A DNA stretch of 64,000 nt from CAVQBJ01 sp963710725 (GTDB lineage: Bacteria > Actinomycetota > Thermoleophilia > Solirubrobacterales > Solirubrobacteraceae), in contig CAVQBJ010000008.1 of the NCBI GenBank assembly GCA_963710725.1, positions 372,001 to 436,000 on the forward strand, written 5' to 3'. Shown one piece after another: positions 7,624 through 17,139 of this stretch. Both the position numbers and the translations under genes were made by a program. The notes beneath the pieces are model-generated. The model saw only the letters and a list, made by a program, of their open reading frames with translations, searched no databases and was not told the origin of the DNA. The stretch's first letter is position 1; each line of letters begins with the position of its first letter.

Positions 7624-9588
7624 ATGGCATTCGCAGGACTGCAGAACGGCACGATCATCGCCGGCTACCGCATCGACGGGGCGCTCGGCGAGGGTGGGAT
7701 GGGCACCGTCTACCGGGCCACCCAGCTGTCACTGGATCGCGTCGTCGCGTTCAAGGTGGTCGCGGCGTCGCTGAGCGACGACATCTCGTTCCGCGACCGC
7801 TTCCGCCGTGAGGGCCAGCTGCAGGCGGCGCTCGACCATCCGCACATCGTCACCGTGTACGAGGCCGGCGAGGCCGACTCGCTGCTGTTCCTGGCCATGC
7901 GCCTGATCGAGGGCACGACGCTGAAGGAGCTCATCACCAGCGGGAAGCTCGGCGATCGCCGCAGCATGCGCCTGCTGACGCAGATGGGCGACGCCCTCGA
8001 CGCCGCGCATGAGAAGGGCCTCGTGCACCGCGACGTCAAGCCGCAGAACATCCTCGTCGGTGCCGGCGATCACGCCTACCTGACCGACTTCGGGCTGACG
8101 AAGGCGCGCGGCGGCACGGTCGTGACCGAGGCCGGGCACTTCGTGGGCACGATCGACTACATCGCGCCCGAGCAGGCTCGCGGCGAGCTCGCCACCGCGA
8201 GCAGCGACGTGTACTCGCTCACCTGTGTGCTGTGCGAATGCCTCACCGGCCAGCCCCCGTTCGTGCGGGCCAGCGAGGAGCGCACGCTGTTCGCGCACCT
8301 GACCGATCCGCCCCCGAGGCTGTCCGACGTCCGCAGCGATCTCCCCGCGGCCATTGACGAGGTCGTCGCGCGCGGGATGGCCAAGGATCCGGCGGACCGC
8401 CCGGCGAGCGCTCGCGAGCTGATGGTCGAGGCGCGGCGCGCGCTCGGACCGCTGCCCGCCGCGGCGCCGAGCGACGACGACGCCGGTGCAACGCGCCTTG
8501 CGCCTGCGCCCCAGGCCGGTGCGACGCGGATCGCCACCGCGGCCGACGTCGGCGCCGCGCTCCCGGCTCCCGGCGCGGCGGCGACCACACCCTCGCCGGC
8601 GGCGGCCGCCGTGGCCACGGCACCCGGCGCGCCTCGCACCGCCGCGCCGAGCGAGTCGCGCGGCGGCGGCGGCACGTGGGTGCTCATCGGAGCCCTCGTC
8701 GTGATCGCGGCCGCGATCGCCGGCGCGCTGCTCGGCGGAGGCTCGAAGGGCGCGACCGCCGCCCCGTACACCAACTCGGCCTCGGCCGGCGTGATCGAGC
8801 TGTCCTTCCCCGCGGGCTGGCAGCGCGCCGCATCGTCGGCCGTCCCCGGACTCTCGCTGAGCGATGAGATCGTGCTCGTGCCGACGGCGCCGGCCGCCAC
8901 CACCACCCTCCTCAGCGGCACGTCGACGGCCGACGGGCCGACGCTGTTGCCGGCGAGCTTCGTCGCCGAGCTGAGCGGCGGAGCGCCCTCGGCCACCGCG
9001 GTGCGGCTCGGCGGCGTCGAGGCGCTGCGCTACTCGGGCCTCACCGTCCGTGGGGGCAGCGAGCCGCTCGTGTTGTACGCGGTCCCGACCACCGCGGGCG
9101 TGGTGACGATCGGCTGCAGCGGCCCATCGGCCGCACCCGCGACCGTCACCTGCGAGCGCATCGCCGGCACGCTGCACCTCGTGGGCGCAACGGCCTACCC
9201 GCTCGGCGCGAGCGCCGCATACGGCGCGACGCTCACCCACGCGCTCGCGACGCTGTCGAGCGCTCGGTCCTCCGCTCAGGCCGCGCTCGCGGCGGCCAAG
9301 ACGCCCGGCGGCCAGGCGAGCGCAAGCACCAAGCTCGCGAGCGCCTACGCCGCCGCCGCGCAGTCGCTGTCGGGCCTGCGCCTCTCCCCCGCCATCAGCG
9401 GCGTCAACGCGCAGCTGTCCTCGGCGCTCTCGAGCCTGTCCGGCGACTATGCGCGCGCGGCGCACGCGGCCGCCCGCAGCGACGCGACCGGATACCGGCT
9501 CGCCGCGACCGGGGTCACGCGCGACAGCGCGCTGCTGACGAGCGCGCTCGGCGAGCTGCGCGCCGCCGGCTACTCCACCTCGGGCTGA
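7624..9588 (+). CDS. Transmembrane Ser/Thr protein kinase (PknB type)
   Basis: 654 residues. Kinase domain at residues ~15-275 with an intact glycine loop (G-E-G-G-M-G), ATP lysine K44, catalytic H-R-D-V-K-P-Q-N (D137) and D-F-G (D155). An Ala/Pro-rich juxtamembrane linker with two Gly-Ala-Thr-Arg phosphosite-like repeats follows (~285-345), then one transmembrane helix (~350-372) and a ~280-residue extracellular domain of unknown fold, with an Ala/Ser-rich helical C-terminus. The kinase should phosphorylate cytoplasmic proteins in response to an outside signal; the FHA proteins at the left edge are plausible readers. Its 3' end overlaps the convergent cyclase gene by 19 bp. Confidence 0.92.
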   Translation: MAFAGLQNGTIIAGYRIDGALGEGGMGTVYRATQLSLDRVVAFKVVAASLSDDISFRDRFRREGQLQAALDHPHIVTVYEAGEADSLLFLAMRLIEGTTLKELITSGKLGDRRSMRLLTQMGDALDAAHEKGLVHRDVKPQNILVGAGDHAYLTDFGLTKARGGTVVTEAGHFVGTIDYIAPEQARGELATASSDVYSLTCVLCECLTGQPPFVRASEERTLFAHLTDPPPRLSDVRSDLPAAIDEVVARGMAKDPADRPASARELMVEARRALGPLPAAAPSDDDAGATRLAPAPQAGATRIATAADVGAALPAPGAAATTPSPAAAAVATAPGAPRTAAPSESRGGGGTWVLIGALVVIAAAIAGALLGGGSKGATAAPYTNSASAGVIELSFPAGWQRAASSAVPGLSLSDEIVLVPTAPAATTTLLSGTSTADGPTLLPASFVAELSGGAPSATAVRLGGVEALRYSGLTVRGGSEPLVLYAVPTTAGVVTIGCSGPSAAPATVTCERIAGTLHLVGATAYPLGASAAYGATLTHALATLSSARSSAQAALAAAKTPGGQASASTKLASAYAAAAQSLSGLRLSPAISGVNAQLSSALSSLSGDYARAAHAAARSDATGYRLAATGVTRDSALLTSALGELRAAGYSTSG

Positions 9589-11573
9589 TCGTCGGCCTCC
9601 GGTGCGGTCACGGCCGTCGTCGCCGGCTCTGCGGCCGGCGCGCTCGGCGCGGGCGGGGCGCCTCCGGCCCCTCCGGTCGCCGCCGCGGCGCCTTGTCCAG
9701 CTGATTCCTCGTCCGCCGCGCCGCCGTCGTCCTCGCCGGGGCCCTCGTCGATCGTCCACACGCCGATCTTGCCGACACGGCCGCGTAGCTGCACCTCCTG
9801 TACGAAGAGGACATCCGACGGGGCCTCGCCGAGCTGGTCCTTCGTCGTCTCGGAGAAGAACAGCTGGTGCGGCGTGCCCTTCGTGAGCGACTCCAGGCGC
9901 GAGGCGGAGTTCGTGGTGTCGCCGACCGCGGCGTACTCGACGCGCTGCTCAGAGCCGACGTTCCCGGACATGACGTGTCCGGAGTTGAGGCCGATGCCCA
10001 TCCGAAAGCCCTCGCTGAGCCCCTCGTCGCGCAGCCAGGCGTTGAAGCGCGGCAGCCGCACGGAGAGCATCTCGCGCGCGCAGGCGAGGGCGTGGTCGGC
10101 ATGCTGGGCCTCCTCGATCGGCGCCCCGAAGACGGCCATGATCCCGTCGCCCATGTAGGAGACGAGCGTTCCGCGGTGGTCGAGGATCGCCTCGCTCATC
10201 TCGCTCAGGTAACGGTTGAGGACCTCGATCACGTGATCCGGGGTGAGCGACTCGGCGAACGAGGTGAAGCCGCGCAGGTCGGTGAACATCACGGTCGCGT
10301 CGCGCTGCACGCCGCCGAGGCGCAGTCCGTCGGTCCGGGCGAGCACCTCGTCGACGACGTCCTCGGGCACGAAGCGCGCGAACAGGTCGCGCACCCGCTC
10401 GCGCTCCATCGCTCCGAGGATGAGGTGCACGGCGAGCGCCCCCACCGCGCTCAGCACGAGCGCGAGCAGCGCGTAGACGATCGACAGCACGTGGCCGGAG
10501 TCGAATGCGAGCTGGGCCGCGACGAGGAAGGCGAACCCGAGGCCGATCGCGAGCCCGATCGACGAGGCGGCGCCGGCGAGCGCGGAGCCGAGCGAGCCGG
10601 CGCCGCCGAGCCGCAGGCCGGCAAGCGGGGCCGCCGCGCCGAGGAGCACGATCATGAGCACATCCAGCCAGGCCGGTACCGAGCGCAGGGGCAGGTCGGC
10701 GCGAACGGTGGCGATCGAGTTGGCCTGAATCTCGGGCCCGCTCATGAGCGCTGCCGTCGGCGTCGCGTGGATGTCCTGCAGGGAGGGCGTGGTGGCGCCG
10801 ACGACGACGACCTTGTTACGGAAGAAGGTCGGCGGCAGCTGATGCAGGATGACCGCCGCGAAGTCGACCGAGGGGAACGTGTTCTCGCCGCCGGCGTAAT
10901 CGATCCATCCGGTGCCGTCGACGCCGCCGAACGAGCTCGGATTGACGCGGTGACCGTCGGCGACCTCGGTCGTCACGACGGCGAACGTCTTCAGGTTGTC
11001 GATCTGGTAGGCCACGCGCCGGTCGACGTAGCCGGGGTCTGGGGGAACGAGCGTCGAGGCGGCATGGCCGCCGATCTGGGCGAGGATCGCGTCGCCCTGG
11101 AAGGACCCGACGAGCTCGACGTTGCCGTTCGTCGCGTCGGCCTGCCAGCCGAGGACGACGCGGCCATTGGCGTTGTTGATGGCATTCAGCAGCGCGAGCT
11201 GATCGCTCTGTCCGCCGCAGCCCGGGTGCGGCGGGTCGCTGAGCTGGATGTCGTAGGCGATCGCCTTCGGATGCTCCGCGGCGATGTCGGCGATGAGCTG
11301 ACCGTGACGGCTGTAGCAGAACGGCCAGCTCGTGTGCAGCTCGGTGAAGGTGGGCTCGTCGATCCGGACGATGACCATGTCCGCCGGCGGCTTCTGCGGC
11401 CCGCGCACGGAGAAGCGGACGTTCATCGTGTCGAGATCGAGCGCGTGCAGCGCGCCGGTCGCGTAGGTCACGAGGCCGATGGCGACGCTGAACAGCGCGA
11501 CGACGACGAGCAGTCCCCGGCGCGTGCGCGCGCTTCGGGTCGCCTGCACACCGCGTGGTCGTCGAGCGCTCAT
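9570..11573 (-). CDS. CHASE2-domain class III adenylate/guanylate cyclase
   Basis: 667 residues. An N-terminal membrane helix (~20-42) leads to an extracellular CHASE2 sensor (~45-300), then three closely spaced transmembrane helices (~305-395). The cytoplasmic class III cyclase domain (~425-600) has metal-binding aspartates in F-T-D-L-R-G-F and M-G-D-G-I, and transition-state residues in N-S-A-S-R. A disordered Ala/Glu-rich tail ends the protein. It should turn an extracellular cue into cyclic nucleotide; ATP versus GTP specificity cannot be fixed by eye. It is sandwiched between two Ser/Thr kinase genes, making this a signalling block. Confidence 0.92.
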   Translation of the reverse strand: MSARRPRGVQATRSARTRRGLLVVVALFSVAIGLVTYATGALHALDLDTMNVRFSVRGPQKPPADMVIVRIDEPTFTELHTSWPFCYSRHGQLIADIAAEHPKAIAYDIQLSDPPHPGCGGQSDQLALLNAINNANGRVVLGWQADATNGNVELVGSFQGDAILAQIGGHAASTLVPPDPGYVDRRVAYQIDNLKTFAVVTTEVADGHRVNPSSFGGVDGTGWIDYAGGENTFPSVDFAAVILHQLPPTFFRNKVVVVGATTPSLQDIHATPTAALMSGPEIQANSIATVRADLPLRSVPAWLDVLMIVLLGAAAPLAGLRLGGAGSLGSALAGAASSIGLAIGLGFAFLVAAQLAFDSGHVLSIVYALLALVLSAVGALAVHLILGAMERERVRDLFARFVPEDVVDEVLARTDGLRLGGVQRDATVMFTDLRGFTSFAESLTPDHVIEVLNRYLSEMSEAILDHRGTLVSYMGDGIMAVFGAPIEEAQHADHALACAREMLSVRLPRFNAWLRDEGLSEGFRMGIGLNSGHVMSGNVGSEQRVEYAAVGDTTNSASRLESLTKGTPHQLFFSETTKDQLGEAPSDVLFVQEVQLRGRVGKIGVWTIDEGPGEDDGGAADEESAGQGAAAATGGAGGAPPAPSAPAAEPATTAVTAPEADDQPEVE

Positions 11574-11679
11574 TGCCGAGATTCCCCATCGGCAAGCCTA
11601 ATCGAGCCGGCGGGCAACGTCGTCATCGCTGCGGTCGGGCGACTGGTGCCGGACCGGAGCGACCGCTACCCTCCCAGGC

Positions 11680-13005
11680 ATGGCCGTGGATCAGACACGC
11701 TTTCAGCTGTCACCCGGCCTGGTGCTCGGCGATCGCTACAAGATCAGCTCGCCGATCTCCTGCGGAGCGATGGGCGCAGTCTACCGCGCGAGTGATGAAC
11801 GCGAGCAGGGTCGCGTCGCCGTCAAGCACCTGCTCGACGCGCGCCACGCGGAGCGCTTCGAGATCGAGTCACGGCTGCTCGCCGTGCTCAGTCACCCGCG
11901 CGTTGTGAAGGTCCTCGACTACTTCAGCGACGACAGCGGCCAGTACCTCGTGATGGAGCTCGTCGAGGGGATCGACCTCGACGTGCTGCTGAAGGAGCGC
12001 GGCTCGCCCGGCCTCCCGATCGAGGAGGCCGTCGGGTACGTCCGTCAGGGCTGCGAGGCGCTGCAGTACGTCCACGATCAGCAGATCGTGCATCGCGACG
12101 TCAAGCCCCAGAACCTCATTCTCGGCGAGCACGGCGTCGTGCTCGTCGACTTCGGCATCGCGCGGATGCTCGGCGACGACACGATCAGCGCGACGACGGG
12201 GGTCGGCACGCCGCGCTATATGTCGCCCGAGGTGTTCGCCGGCGGCGCGGTCTCGCCGCGCAGCGACGTGTTCAGCATCGCGGCCACGTTATGGACGCTG
12301 CTCACCGGCGAGCCGCCCGTGTACGCGAGCCCGACGAAGCTGACGCAGCTGCGCGAGGACGTGCCGCCCGAGATCCAGGAGGCCGTCGAGGCCGGCCTGC
12401 AGATGATCCCCGAGCGTCGCGTCGCATCCGTCGATGCGTTCGCGCGCGCGATCGGCGGCGGCGGCCTGCACGTCGAGGGGCGCTCGCTCGTCAGCTCGCT
12501 CGAGCGCCCGGCGGCTCGGCGCAAGCTGCTGGAGGCGATCGTGCGCACCGCGGCCGGCGTGTTCGAGGCGGCCGCGGCGTCGATCGCCCTCACCGACGCG
12601 ACGACCGGCGAGCTCGTGTACCAGTCGGCGTTTGGCGCGGGCTCGGATGAGATCGTCGGCGTGCGCCTGCCGCCCGGGCAGGGTCTGGCCGGTGCGGTGC
12701 TGAGCAGTGGGCAGCCCCTTGCCGTCGGGGACTGCCGTAACGACTCGCGCTTCGCCGCGCGCATCGCCGCCGGCACCGGCTACGTGCCCTACACGATGCT
12801 CGTCGTGCCGCTGCTGCAGGACGAGCGGGCGATCGGCACGCTCTCGCTGCTCGACCGGCGCGACGGCGGGCGCTACGGGCCCGCGGACGCCGAGCGCGCC
12901 GCGATGTTCGCCGAGCTGACGGTCGCGGCGATCGAGACCGACGCCGACGGCCTGCCGAGCCTCGGCGCCGGCGCCGCGACGCGCATCCGCCCGCCGAAGT
13001 CCTGA
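11680..13005 (+). CDS. Soluble Ser/Thr protein kinase with C-terminal GAF domain
   Basis: 441 residues, no membrane segment. Kinase at ~17-265 with K49, catalytic H-R-D-V-K-P-Q-N (D140) and D-F-G (D157). The glycine loop is altered: the usual first glycine is replaced, giving S-C-G-A-M-G. A GAF domain at ~275-425 is recognised by its G-Q-G-L-A-G-A-V and P-L-L-Q-D-E-R-A-I-G-T-L-S motifs. GAF domains bind cyclic nucleotides or other small ligands, so control by the product of the cyclase encoded next door is an attractive but unproven idea. The gene is divergent from the cyclase, 106 bp apart. Confidence 0.9.
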   Translation: MAVDQTRFQLSPGLVLGDRYKISSPISCGAMGAVYRASDEREQGRVAVKHLLDARHAERFEIESRLLAVLSHPRVVKVLDYFSDDSGQYLVMELVEGIDLDVLLKERGSPGLPIEEAVGYVRQGCEALQYVHDQQIVHRDVKPQNLILGEHGVVLVDFGIARMLGDDTISATTGVGTPRYMSPEVFAGGAVSPRSDVFSIAATLWTLLTGEPPVYASPTKLTQLREDVPPEIQEAVEAGLQMIPERRVASVDAFARAIGGGGLHVEGRSLVSSLERPAARRKLLEAIVRTAAGVFEAAAASIALTDATTGELVYQSAFGAGSDEIVGVRLPPGQGLAGAVLSSGQPLAVGDCRNDSRFAARIAAGTGYVPYTMLVVPLLQDERAIGTLSLLDRRDGGRYGPADAERAAMFAELTVAAIETDADGLPSLGAGAATRIRPPKS

Positions 13006-13024
13006 TGGCGAGTAGCGTGTAGGG

Positions 13025-14029
13025 ATGGCGCCTGCCGAGCCGCCGGTCCTCGTCGACGCCCACGGCCGGGCGATCGAGGACCTGCGCCTGTCGGTCACCG
13101 ATCGCTGCAACTTCCGCTGCCAGTACTGCATGCCGGCCGAGGGCATACCGTGGCTGCACCGCGACGAGATCCTGCGCTTCGAGGAGATCGAGCGGGTCGT
13201 GACCCTGCTCGTGGCCATGGGCATCCGCGACGTGCGCCTCACCGGCGGTGAGCCGCTGGTCCGTCGCGACCTGCCGACGCTCGTCGGGATGCTGCGCCCG
13301 ATCGAGGGGCTGCGCGAGCTCTCGCTCACGACGAACGGCTTCCTGCTCGAGCGGGATGCCGCGGCCCTCGTCGAGGCCGGCGTCGACCGCTTCAACGTGT
13401 CGGTGGACTCGCTCCAGCGCGACCGCTTCTTCGCCATGACCCGCCGCGACGCGCTGCCGCAGGTCCTGCGCGGCCTGGAGGCGCTCGCCGCGGTGCCCGG
13501 TGTCGGCCCGATCAAGGTCAACGCGGTCGGGCTGCGCGGCTTCACCGAGCAGGAGCTGATCCCGTTCGCGCGCCTCGCCCGCGAGCAGCCCTACGAGGTG
13601 CGCTTCATCGAGTTCATGCCGCTCGACGCGGACCGGGCCTGGACGCCGGAGCAGGTCCTCACCGGGGAGGAGATCCGCCGCGCGATCGACGCCGTCTACC
13701 CGCTCGAGCCCGAGCCTCGCGAGCCGAGCGCCACCGCTCGGGTGTACCGCTTCGCCGACGGGCGAGGCCGGGTCGGCTTCATCAACCCGGTCTCCGAGCC
13801 GTTCTGCGGTGACTGCAACCGCATCCGCATGACCGCCGAGGGCCAGCTGCGCACCTGCCTGTTCTCGGCGCGCGAGACCGACCTGCGGCCGTTGCTGCGC
13901 GGCGGCGCGAGCGATGAGGAGATCGCCGAGCTGATCGCCGGCGCGGTCTGGCGCAAGGAGCTCAAGCACCGCGTCAACGAGCCCGGCTTCGTTCCGCCGG
14001 CTCGCACGATGTCGGCGATCGGCGGCTGA
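13025..14029 (+). CDS. moaA: GTP 3',8-cyclase MoaA
   Basis: 334 residues. A radical SAM enzyme that starts molybdopterin synthesis from GTP. The N-terminal 4Fe-4S site is C28-x3-C32-x2-C35 in T-D-R-C-N-F-R-C-Q-Y-C; the SAM-binding G-G-E-P follows. The second, substrate-binding cluster is supplied by F-C-G-D-C-N-R-I-R and a later C-L-F. The protein ends in the conserved Gly-Gly needed for activity. Length matches the family. The only other molybdopterin gene here is mobA, 2 kb downstream on the other strand. Confidence 0.96.
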   Translation: MAPAEPPVLVDAHGRAIEDLRLSVTDRCNFRCQYCMPAEGIPWLHRDEILRFEEIERVVTLLVAMGIRDVRLTGGEPLVRRDLPTLVGMLRPIEGLRELSLTTNGFLLERDAAALVEAGVDRFNVSVDSLQRDRFFAMTRRDALPQVLRGLEALAAVPGVGPIKVNAVGLRGFTEQELIPFARLAREQPYEVRFIEFMPLDADRAWTPEQVLTGEEIRRAIDAVYPLEPEPREPSATARVYRFADGRGRVGFINPVSEPFCGDCNRIRMTAEGQLRTCLFSARETDLRPLLRGGASDEEIAELIAGAVWRKELKHRVNEPGFVPPARTMSAIGG

Positions 14030-14117
14030 GCCCCCAAACGTCGCGAGCGGCGTGTAACGCTTAGGTGGGGCCGGGGGACGGAAGGAACGGCCCTGGGGGG
14101 CTGTCTATGCACTTGCC

Positions 14118-15863
14118 ATGATCGTCCTTCTCGTCTTCGCCGTGCTCGCGGGAGCCGGCACCGCCCTGAGCCCGTGCGTTCTGCCGGTGCTCCCTGCGCT
14201 GCTGTCGGCCAGCGGAGTCGGCGGCCGGCGGCGCCCTCTGGGCGTCGTGCTCGGCCTATCGATCACCTTCGCCATCACGATCATCGGTCTGTCGACCGTG
14301 GTCGACGGCGTCGGGCTCGGCGACTCCGCCGGGCGGATCCTCGCCGTCGTCGTGCTCGCCGGCTTCGGCGGCGCGCTCCTCTTCCCGGCGCTCTCTGCGC
14401 GGCTGGAGGCGCCGCTGGCCGCGCTGTCGCGCTTCGGTCCGCGCTCGAAGGGCGACGGATTGCGCTCGGGCCTCGTGGTCGGCGCCGCGCTCGGCTTCGT
14501 GTACGTGCCGTGCGCCGGGCCGATCCTCGGCGCGGTCATCGCCGTCGGCGCCGCGAGCGGGCGCTCGGTGGCCGTCGCGATCGCCTACACGTTCGGCTCC
14601 GCGGCCGTGCTCTTCGCGCTCGCGCTCGGCGGGCACAAGCTGTTCGATCGCGTGCGCAGGGCCGGTGGCGGCCCGACGCTGCAGCGCGTGCTCGGCGCGG
14701 TCATGCTCGTCACCGCGCTCGTGATCGTCACGAACACCGATCTGACCATCAATGAGTGGGTGGCGCAGCACATCGCCAACGTCGACCTCACCTACGGCCT
14801 GGAGCGCTCGAACGCCGTCACCGACCGTCTGCACGAGATCAGCGGCCACAACGCGAAGTTCGTCGCTTCGACGGCGCAGTCGCGCACGGTCGCGGCCGAC
14901 CCGTCGGCGGCGAGCGCGTATCCGGACCTCGGTGTCGCGCCGCCGCTGACCGACACGGAGAAGTGGTTCAACACCGCGGGCGACCAGCCGCTCACCCTGG
15001 CCGGCCTGCGCGGCCGGGTGGTGCTCATCGACTTCTGGACGTACACGTGCATCAACTGCATCCGCACGCTGCCCTATCTCGAGGCCTGGGACGCGAAGTA
15101 CCGTTCGGCCGGGCTGACCATCATCGGGGTGGAGACCCCCGAGTTCCCCTTCGAGCACGAGGCGTCGAACGTCGCCGACGCGATCTCACAGTTCGGCATC
15201 CACTACCCGGTCGTCCAGGACAACGACTACGGCACCTGGAACGCCTACGGCAACGAGTACTGGCCCGCGGACTACCTCGTCGACGCCACCGGGCACGTGC
15301 GCTACGTCAGCTTCGGCGAGGGCGACTACGGCAAGACCGAGTCGGCGATCCGCGCGCTGCTCACGGCGGCCGGGCAGGCGACGCCGACCGGCATGGCCCA
15401 GCCTAAGAACGTGGTCGTGCCGACGAACGCCGCCACGCCGGAGACCTATCTCGGCACCGAGCGCGCCCAGGGGTGGATCGACGGCGAGCCGCTGTCGGGC
15501 TCGCACACCTATGTCGCACCGACCGGCAGCCTGCCCACGAACGACTTCGCCTTCGGCGGCACATGGAACATCGGGGGTCAGCCGGCGACGGCGATCAGCG
15601 GCGCGACGATCGATGCCGAGTTCGTGGCCAAGCACGTCTACCTCGTGCTCAGCTCGGCCGGTGGGGTCCCGCGCCCGATCCAGGTGCTGCTCGACGGCCA
15701 GCCGATCCCCGCCGACGACCAGGGCGCCGACGTGCACAACGGCGTCGTGACCGTGACCGGCCAGCGGCTGTACACGCTCGTGTCGCTGCCCGGCGACGAG
15801 CAGCATCGCCTGACGCTGCGGATCGCGCCGGGGATCACCGGCTACGCCTTCACGTTCGGGTAG
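14118..15863 (+). CDS. DipZ-like fusion: CcdA/DsbD membrane domain plus thioredoxin-like domain
   Basis: 581 residues. The N-terminal ~210 residues are a CcdA/DsbD-type membrane domain of about six helices carrying its two redox cysteines (S-P-C-V-L-P and V-P-C-A-G-P). Residues ~280-425 are an extracytoplasmic AhpC/TSA-TlpA-like thioredoxin fold with C311-I-N-C314 in T-Y-T-C-I-N-C. The C-terminal ~150 residues form a beta-rich domain as in mycobacterial DipZ. The protein should carry reducing equivalents from cytoplasmic thioredoxin across the membrane. Its last 22 bp overlap the 3' end of mobA on the opposite strand. Confidence 0.9.
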   Translation: MIVLLVFAVLAGAGTALSPCVLPVLPALLSASGVGGRRRPLGVVLGLSITFAITIIGLSTVVDGVGLGDSAGRILAVVVLAGFGGALLFPALSARLEAPLAALSRFGPRSKGDGLRSGLVVGAALGFVYVPCAGPILGAVIAVGAASGRSVAVAIAYTFGSAAVLFALALGGHKLFDRVRRAGGGPTLQRVLGAVMLVTALVIVTNTDLTINEWVAQHIANVDLTYGLERSNAVTDRLHEISGHNAKFVASTAQSRTVAADPSAASAYPDLGVAPPLTDTEKWFNTAGDQPLTLAGLRGRVVLIDFWTYTCINCIRTLPYLEAWDAKYRSAGLTIIGVETPEFPFEHEASNVADAISQFGIHYPVVQDNDYGTWNAYGNEYWPADYLVDATGHVRYVSFGEGDYGKTESAIRALLTAAGQATPTGMAQPKNVVVPTNAATPETYLGTERAQGWIDGEPLSGSHTYVAPTGSLPTNDFAFGGTWNIGGQPATAISGATIDAEFVAKHVYLVLSSAGGVPRPIQVLLDGQPIPADDQGADVHNGVVTVTGQRLYTLVSLPGDEQHRLTLRIAPGITGYAFTFG

Positions 15864-16477
15864 CCCAGCAGCCGCTCCGCGGCGCGGAGGTCGCGCTCGT
15901 CGTTCACGTTGAGCAGCGCCGCGGCCGGGACCTCGAGCAGCGCCGGGGCGAGGGCGAGCACCGTCGCCGTGAGGGGCGCGTCCGCGGGGGCGGCGACGAG
16001 GAGCGGGAGCGCCGCGCGCTCATAGCGGGCTAGGAGCGGTTGCGGGCGAGGCCTGCTCGCCGCCGTCGCGCCGGCCGGGTCGAGCGCCGTGGCGATCACC
16101 GCCGGCGCGCCGCCGGCGTCGGCGACGGCCAGCCGCCCGATGAGCGCGGCGTCGACGAGCGGCAGATCGACGGCGCACACGATCACCGCGGCTCCGGCGG
16201 CCCGGCGCAGGGCCTCGATGATCCCGACGATCGGGTGGCGCGGCAGCGTGGGCTCGTCCCAGCGCTCCACGTCGGCGGGCAGAGAGGGCAGCTCCGAGTC
16301 CGCCTTCCCGACCACGGCGACGCGCGTGAGGGCCCCGCTCAGCGCGGCGAGCGGCCAGGCCAGGAGCGGTCGGCCGGCGAGCGCGACGCACGCCTTGGCG
16401 CCGCCGAGGCGCCTTCCGGCGCCGCCGGCCAGCACCGCGCCGACGGGCTCTGCTGGACGCTGTGGCGTACCGGGCAC
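15842..16477 (-). CDS. mobA: Molybdenum cofactor guanylyltransferase MobA
   Basis: 211 residues. MobA attaches GMP to molybdopterin to make the MGD cofactor. The nucleotide-binding signature L-A-G-G-A-G-R-R-L-G-G-A-K is at residues ~16-28, and a metal-binding aspartate lies in C-A-V-D-L-P-L-V. The C-terminal L-N-V-N-D-E-R-D-L pattern is typical of the family. Length is usual for MobA. It is divergent from the zinc-ribbon gene by only 23 bp. Confidence 0.9.
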   Translation of the reverse strand: MPGTPQRPAEPVGAVLAGGAGRRLGGAKACVALAGRPLLAWPLAALSGALTRVAVVGKADSELPSLPADVERWDEPTLPRHPIVGIIEALRRAAGAAVIVCAVDLPLVDAALIGRLAVADAGGAPAVIATALDPAGATAASRPRPQPLLARYERAALPLLVAAPADAPLTATVLALAPALLEVPAAALLNVNDERDLRAAERLLGYPNVKA

Positions 16478-16500
16478 GATCGCAGCATAGAATTGGCGGA

Positions 16501-17082
16501 ATGGACAGCGGCCTGCCCGAGACGACGGCCCGAAGCTGGCTGCGCTGCTACCGCTGCTGGTCTCAGGATCTCGAGGTGCAGGTGCACTACGAGGGCATCC
16601 ACAAGATCGACCCTCAGACGGGCGAGCGCGCCGAGGTCGTCGACGAGTTGCAGGAGGCGGTCGTGCAGTGCCTCGACTGCATGCACGACCAGCCGCATCT
16701 CGGCTTCAAGGACGGCCGCGTCGAGCCGATCGAGGATCGCTGGGAGCGGATGATCGCCGGCACGCCGTGGGTCGCGTCCTGCACCGTGACCGTCGACGCC
16801 GACGACGTGGAGACGTGCTCGGGCCCCGAGGCCGGTGACGCGCTCTCCTACGCGGCGTTCGGCGACCACGGCATCCGCGAGTTCTTCACCCACGTGCGCT
16901 TCCACAAGCACGAGGACGACGGCCGCATCGTCGTGCACCTGCTCGTCGAGCTCTACGCGCGCTCGCTCGAGGAGGCCACCGAGGTCCTCGAGCAGGCGGC
17001 CCGCGGCACGCTGACGATCACCTCGCTCGCCGAGGAATCGCGCCCGCCGGCCGCGGCCGGCGAGGCTCACGGGCACGAGTAG
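16501..17082 (+). CDS. Uncharacterised zinc-ribbon protein
   Basis: 193 residues starting at the ATG at 16501. An N-terminal pair C-Y-R-C and a later C-L-D-C (residues ~16-62) could form a zinc ribbon. The rest is soluble and acidic, with several His residues and a Gly-His-rich end. A TAGAAT box at 16488-16493 puts a transcription start close to the ATG, so the message may be leaderless. No known family was recognised. Codon pattern and clean start support a real gene; function is open. Confidence 0.7.
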   Translation: MDSGLPETTARSWLRCYRCWSQDLEVQVHYEGIHKIDPQTGERAEVVDELQEAVVQCLDCMHDQPHLGFKDGRVEPIEDRWERMIAGTPWVASCTVTVDADDVETCSGPEAGDALSYAAFGDHGIREFFTHVRFHKHEDDGRIVVHLLVELYARSLEEATEVLEQAARGTLTITSLAEESRPPAAAGEAHGHE

Positions 17083-17139
17083 GGCGCTCGCTGCCCTTGC
17101 GTCGTGGCGCGGGGTGCGTCCTCGCCCGGCGGTGCGTCG

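Noticed and set aside
7729..9759. A 676-codon minus-strand frame
   Set aside because: It mirrors the kinase gene, has low-complexity Arg/Gly composition and no start signal.
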